In this document: positions 63,459 to 64,000 of the stretch, piece by piece
Numbering within the stretch: position 1 is the first letter of the stretch
Layout: every line of letters starts with the position of its first letter
Assembly: GCA_016779985.1 (NCBI GenBank)
Contig: JADHMP010000008.1
Location: 1-64,000, forward strand
Length of the DNA: 64,000 nt
Source of the DNA: JADHMP01 sp016779985
Lineage (GTDB): Bacteria; Bacteroidota; Bacteroidia; Flavobacteriales; Flavobacteriaceae
Direction of reading: 5' to 3'
Position numbers and translations under genes: made by a program
Notes under the pieces: generated by a model
Seen by the model: the letters and a program-made list of their open reading frames with translations, nothing else
Told to the model about the DNA's origin: nothing
Database searches by the model: none

Positions 63459-64000
63459 GTGCTTAAGTCTTTAAAAATTCAAAATTTTGCACTCATTACT
63501 TCTTTAGAAATTGATTTTCACGAAGGGATGACATCAGTTACAGGTGAGACTGGTGCAGGAAAATCAATACTGTTGGAAGGGTTGAGTTTGGCCTTAGGAA
63601 AAAGAGCAGACCTAAGTGTTATTAATGACCATAATAAGAAATGTATTGTTGAAGCCGAATTTCAAATTTTTGATTATCACTTAAAACCTTTTTTTGATCT
63701 TCAAAATTTAGATTATGATGAATTAACTACTTTGAGGCGAGAAGTTGCACCCTCAGGAAAATCAAGAGCATTTGTAAATGATACCCCAGTCACTTTAAAT
63801 ATTCTTGAACAACTTAGTAGTCATCTCATTGATATTCATAGCCAAATGGAAAACGCAGCTGTTTTTCAAAAAGAATTTCAATATTTAGTTATAGATTCCT
63901 TTGCCAATCAGCAGGACAATGTCACTGCTTTTGAGCATACTTTCAAAAAATGGCAGCGTATGAAGCGGGAATATACTTCTTTGTTGGAAAAACAAGAAGC
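63459..64000 (+). CDS. recN: DNA repair ATPase RecN, 5' part only
   Basis: The window holds the first 180 codons; the gene runs off the right edge. The SMC-like head starts LKSLKIQNFALITSLEIDF and has Walker A TGETGAGKSILLEG, then LRREVAPSGKSRAFVNDTPV. RecN acts in double-strand break repair. The start is GTG at 63459; no ATG is available. The LIDIHSQMENAA segment differs slightly from the usual IHSQHQ or IHGQHE motif. The gap to porD is 55 bases, so it may be cotranscribed. Confidence 0.93.
   Translation, partial: MLKSLKIQNFALITSLEIDFHEGMTSVTGETGAGKSILLEGLSLALGKRADLSVINDHNKKCIVEAEFQIFDYHLKPFFDLQNLDYDELTTLRREVAPSGKSRAFVNDTPVTLNILEQLSSHLIDIHSQMENAAVFQKEFQYLVIDSFANQQDNVTAFEHTFKKWQRMKREYTSLLEKQE

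Noticed and set aside
1..64000. tRNA, rRNA, CRISPR arrays, insertion sequences, prophage or defence islands
   Set aside because: Read all gaps for cloverleaf arms, regular spaced repeats, transposase motifs and terminal repeats; none were found. Almost every gene is a housekeeping or biosynthetic gene.

Overview
The window is about 64 kb of AT-rich chromosome (mid-30s percent G+C by eye) from a member of the Bacteroidota, most likely a free-living Flavobacteriaceae. The evidence is a TonB-dependent barrel receptor with a carboxypeptidase-regulatory-like domain, PorD (a type IX secretion protein), the Bacteroidota-style omega subunit, the synteny bamD-rpoZ-coaBC-porD-recN, menaquinone synthesis, several promoters of the TAnnTTTG type (often with TTG about 19 bases upstream), and a lack of Shine-Dalgarno sequences. 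I see no insertion sequence, prophage, CRISPR array, rRNA or tRNA. This is core genome.

Layout. 1-4.2 kb: a truncated SRAP protein, ComM-like ATPase, nitroreductase and class-3-like aldehyde dehydrogenase. 4.4-9.9 kb: ilvD-ilvB-ilvN-ilvC on the plus strand. 10.0-11.6 kb: a GapN-type dehydrogenase. 11.6-17.4 kb: leuA-leuC-leuD-(second leuA/cimA-like gene)-leuB on the minus strand. 17.6-22.7 kb: a conserved helical protein of unknown function, an RluA-type pseudouridine synthase, panB and dnaK. 22.7-31.1 kb: menaquinone genes menI, menF, menD, menB, menA, menC, a CPBP protease and menE. 31.1-39.4 kb: acyl-CoA carboxylase beta subunit, two small membrane proteins, ettA, a GNAT acetyltransferase, fumC and the TonB receptor. 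39.4-45.8 kb (minus): arsC-like gene, then murQ-DUF6095-thrS-infC-rpmI-rplT, icd and rplS. 45.9-48.5 kb: an unknown exported protein, trmD and an HtrA/Deg protease. 48.6-53.6 kb: dapF-GNAT-mltG facing a tetrapyrrole-methylase-family methyltransferase, an unusual LMW phosphatase and dnaA. 54.1-64 kb: ribD, then GNAT-prmC-ligA, DUF6913-dapA, bamD-rpoZ-coaBC-porD and the start of recN.

How the genes work together. The ilv and leu blocks, facing each other across gapN, supply all enzymes for valine and leucine. For isoleucine no threonine deaminase is present, and a second LeuA-like enzyme in the leu operon could supply 2-oxobutyrate by the citramalate route. panB drains the valine intermediate towards pantothenate, and coaBC continues that pathway to CoA. 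The men block encodes nearly all of the classical menaquinone pathway except MenH. thrS-infC-rpmI-rplT, trmD-rplS, ettA, prmC and the RluA enzyme serve translation.

I did not find a clearly new multi-gene system. The best leads are regulatory. infC has no standard start codon and probably starts at AUA. dnaK is preceded by a correctly spaced sigma-54-like -24/-12 element and a palindrome. rplS has a leader that can fold as a three-way junction. A dense nested palindrome lies between the HtrA gene and dapF. At protein level, the LMW phosphatase lacks its catalytic arginine, and a CPBP protease is embedded in the men operon.
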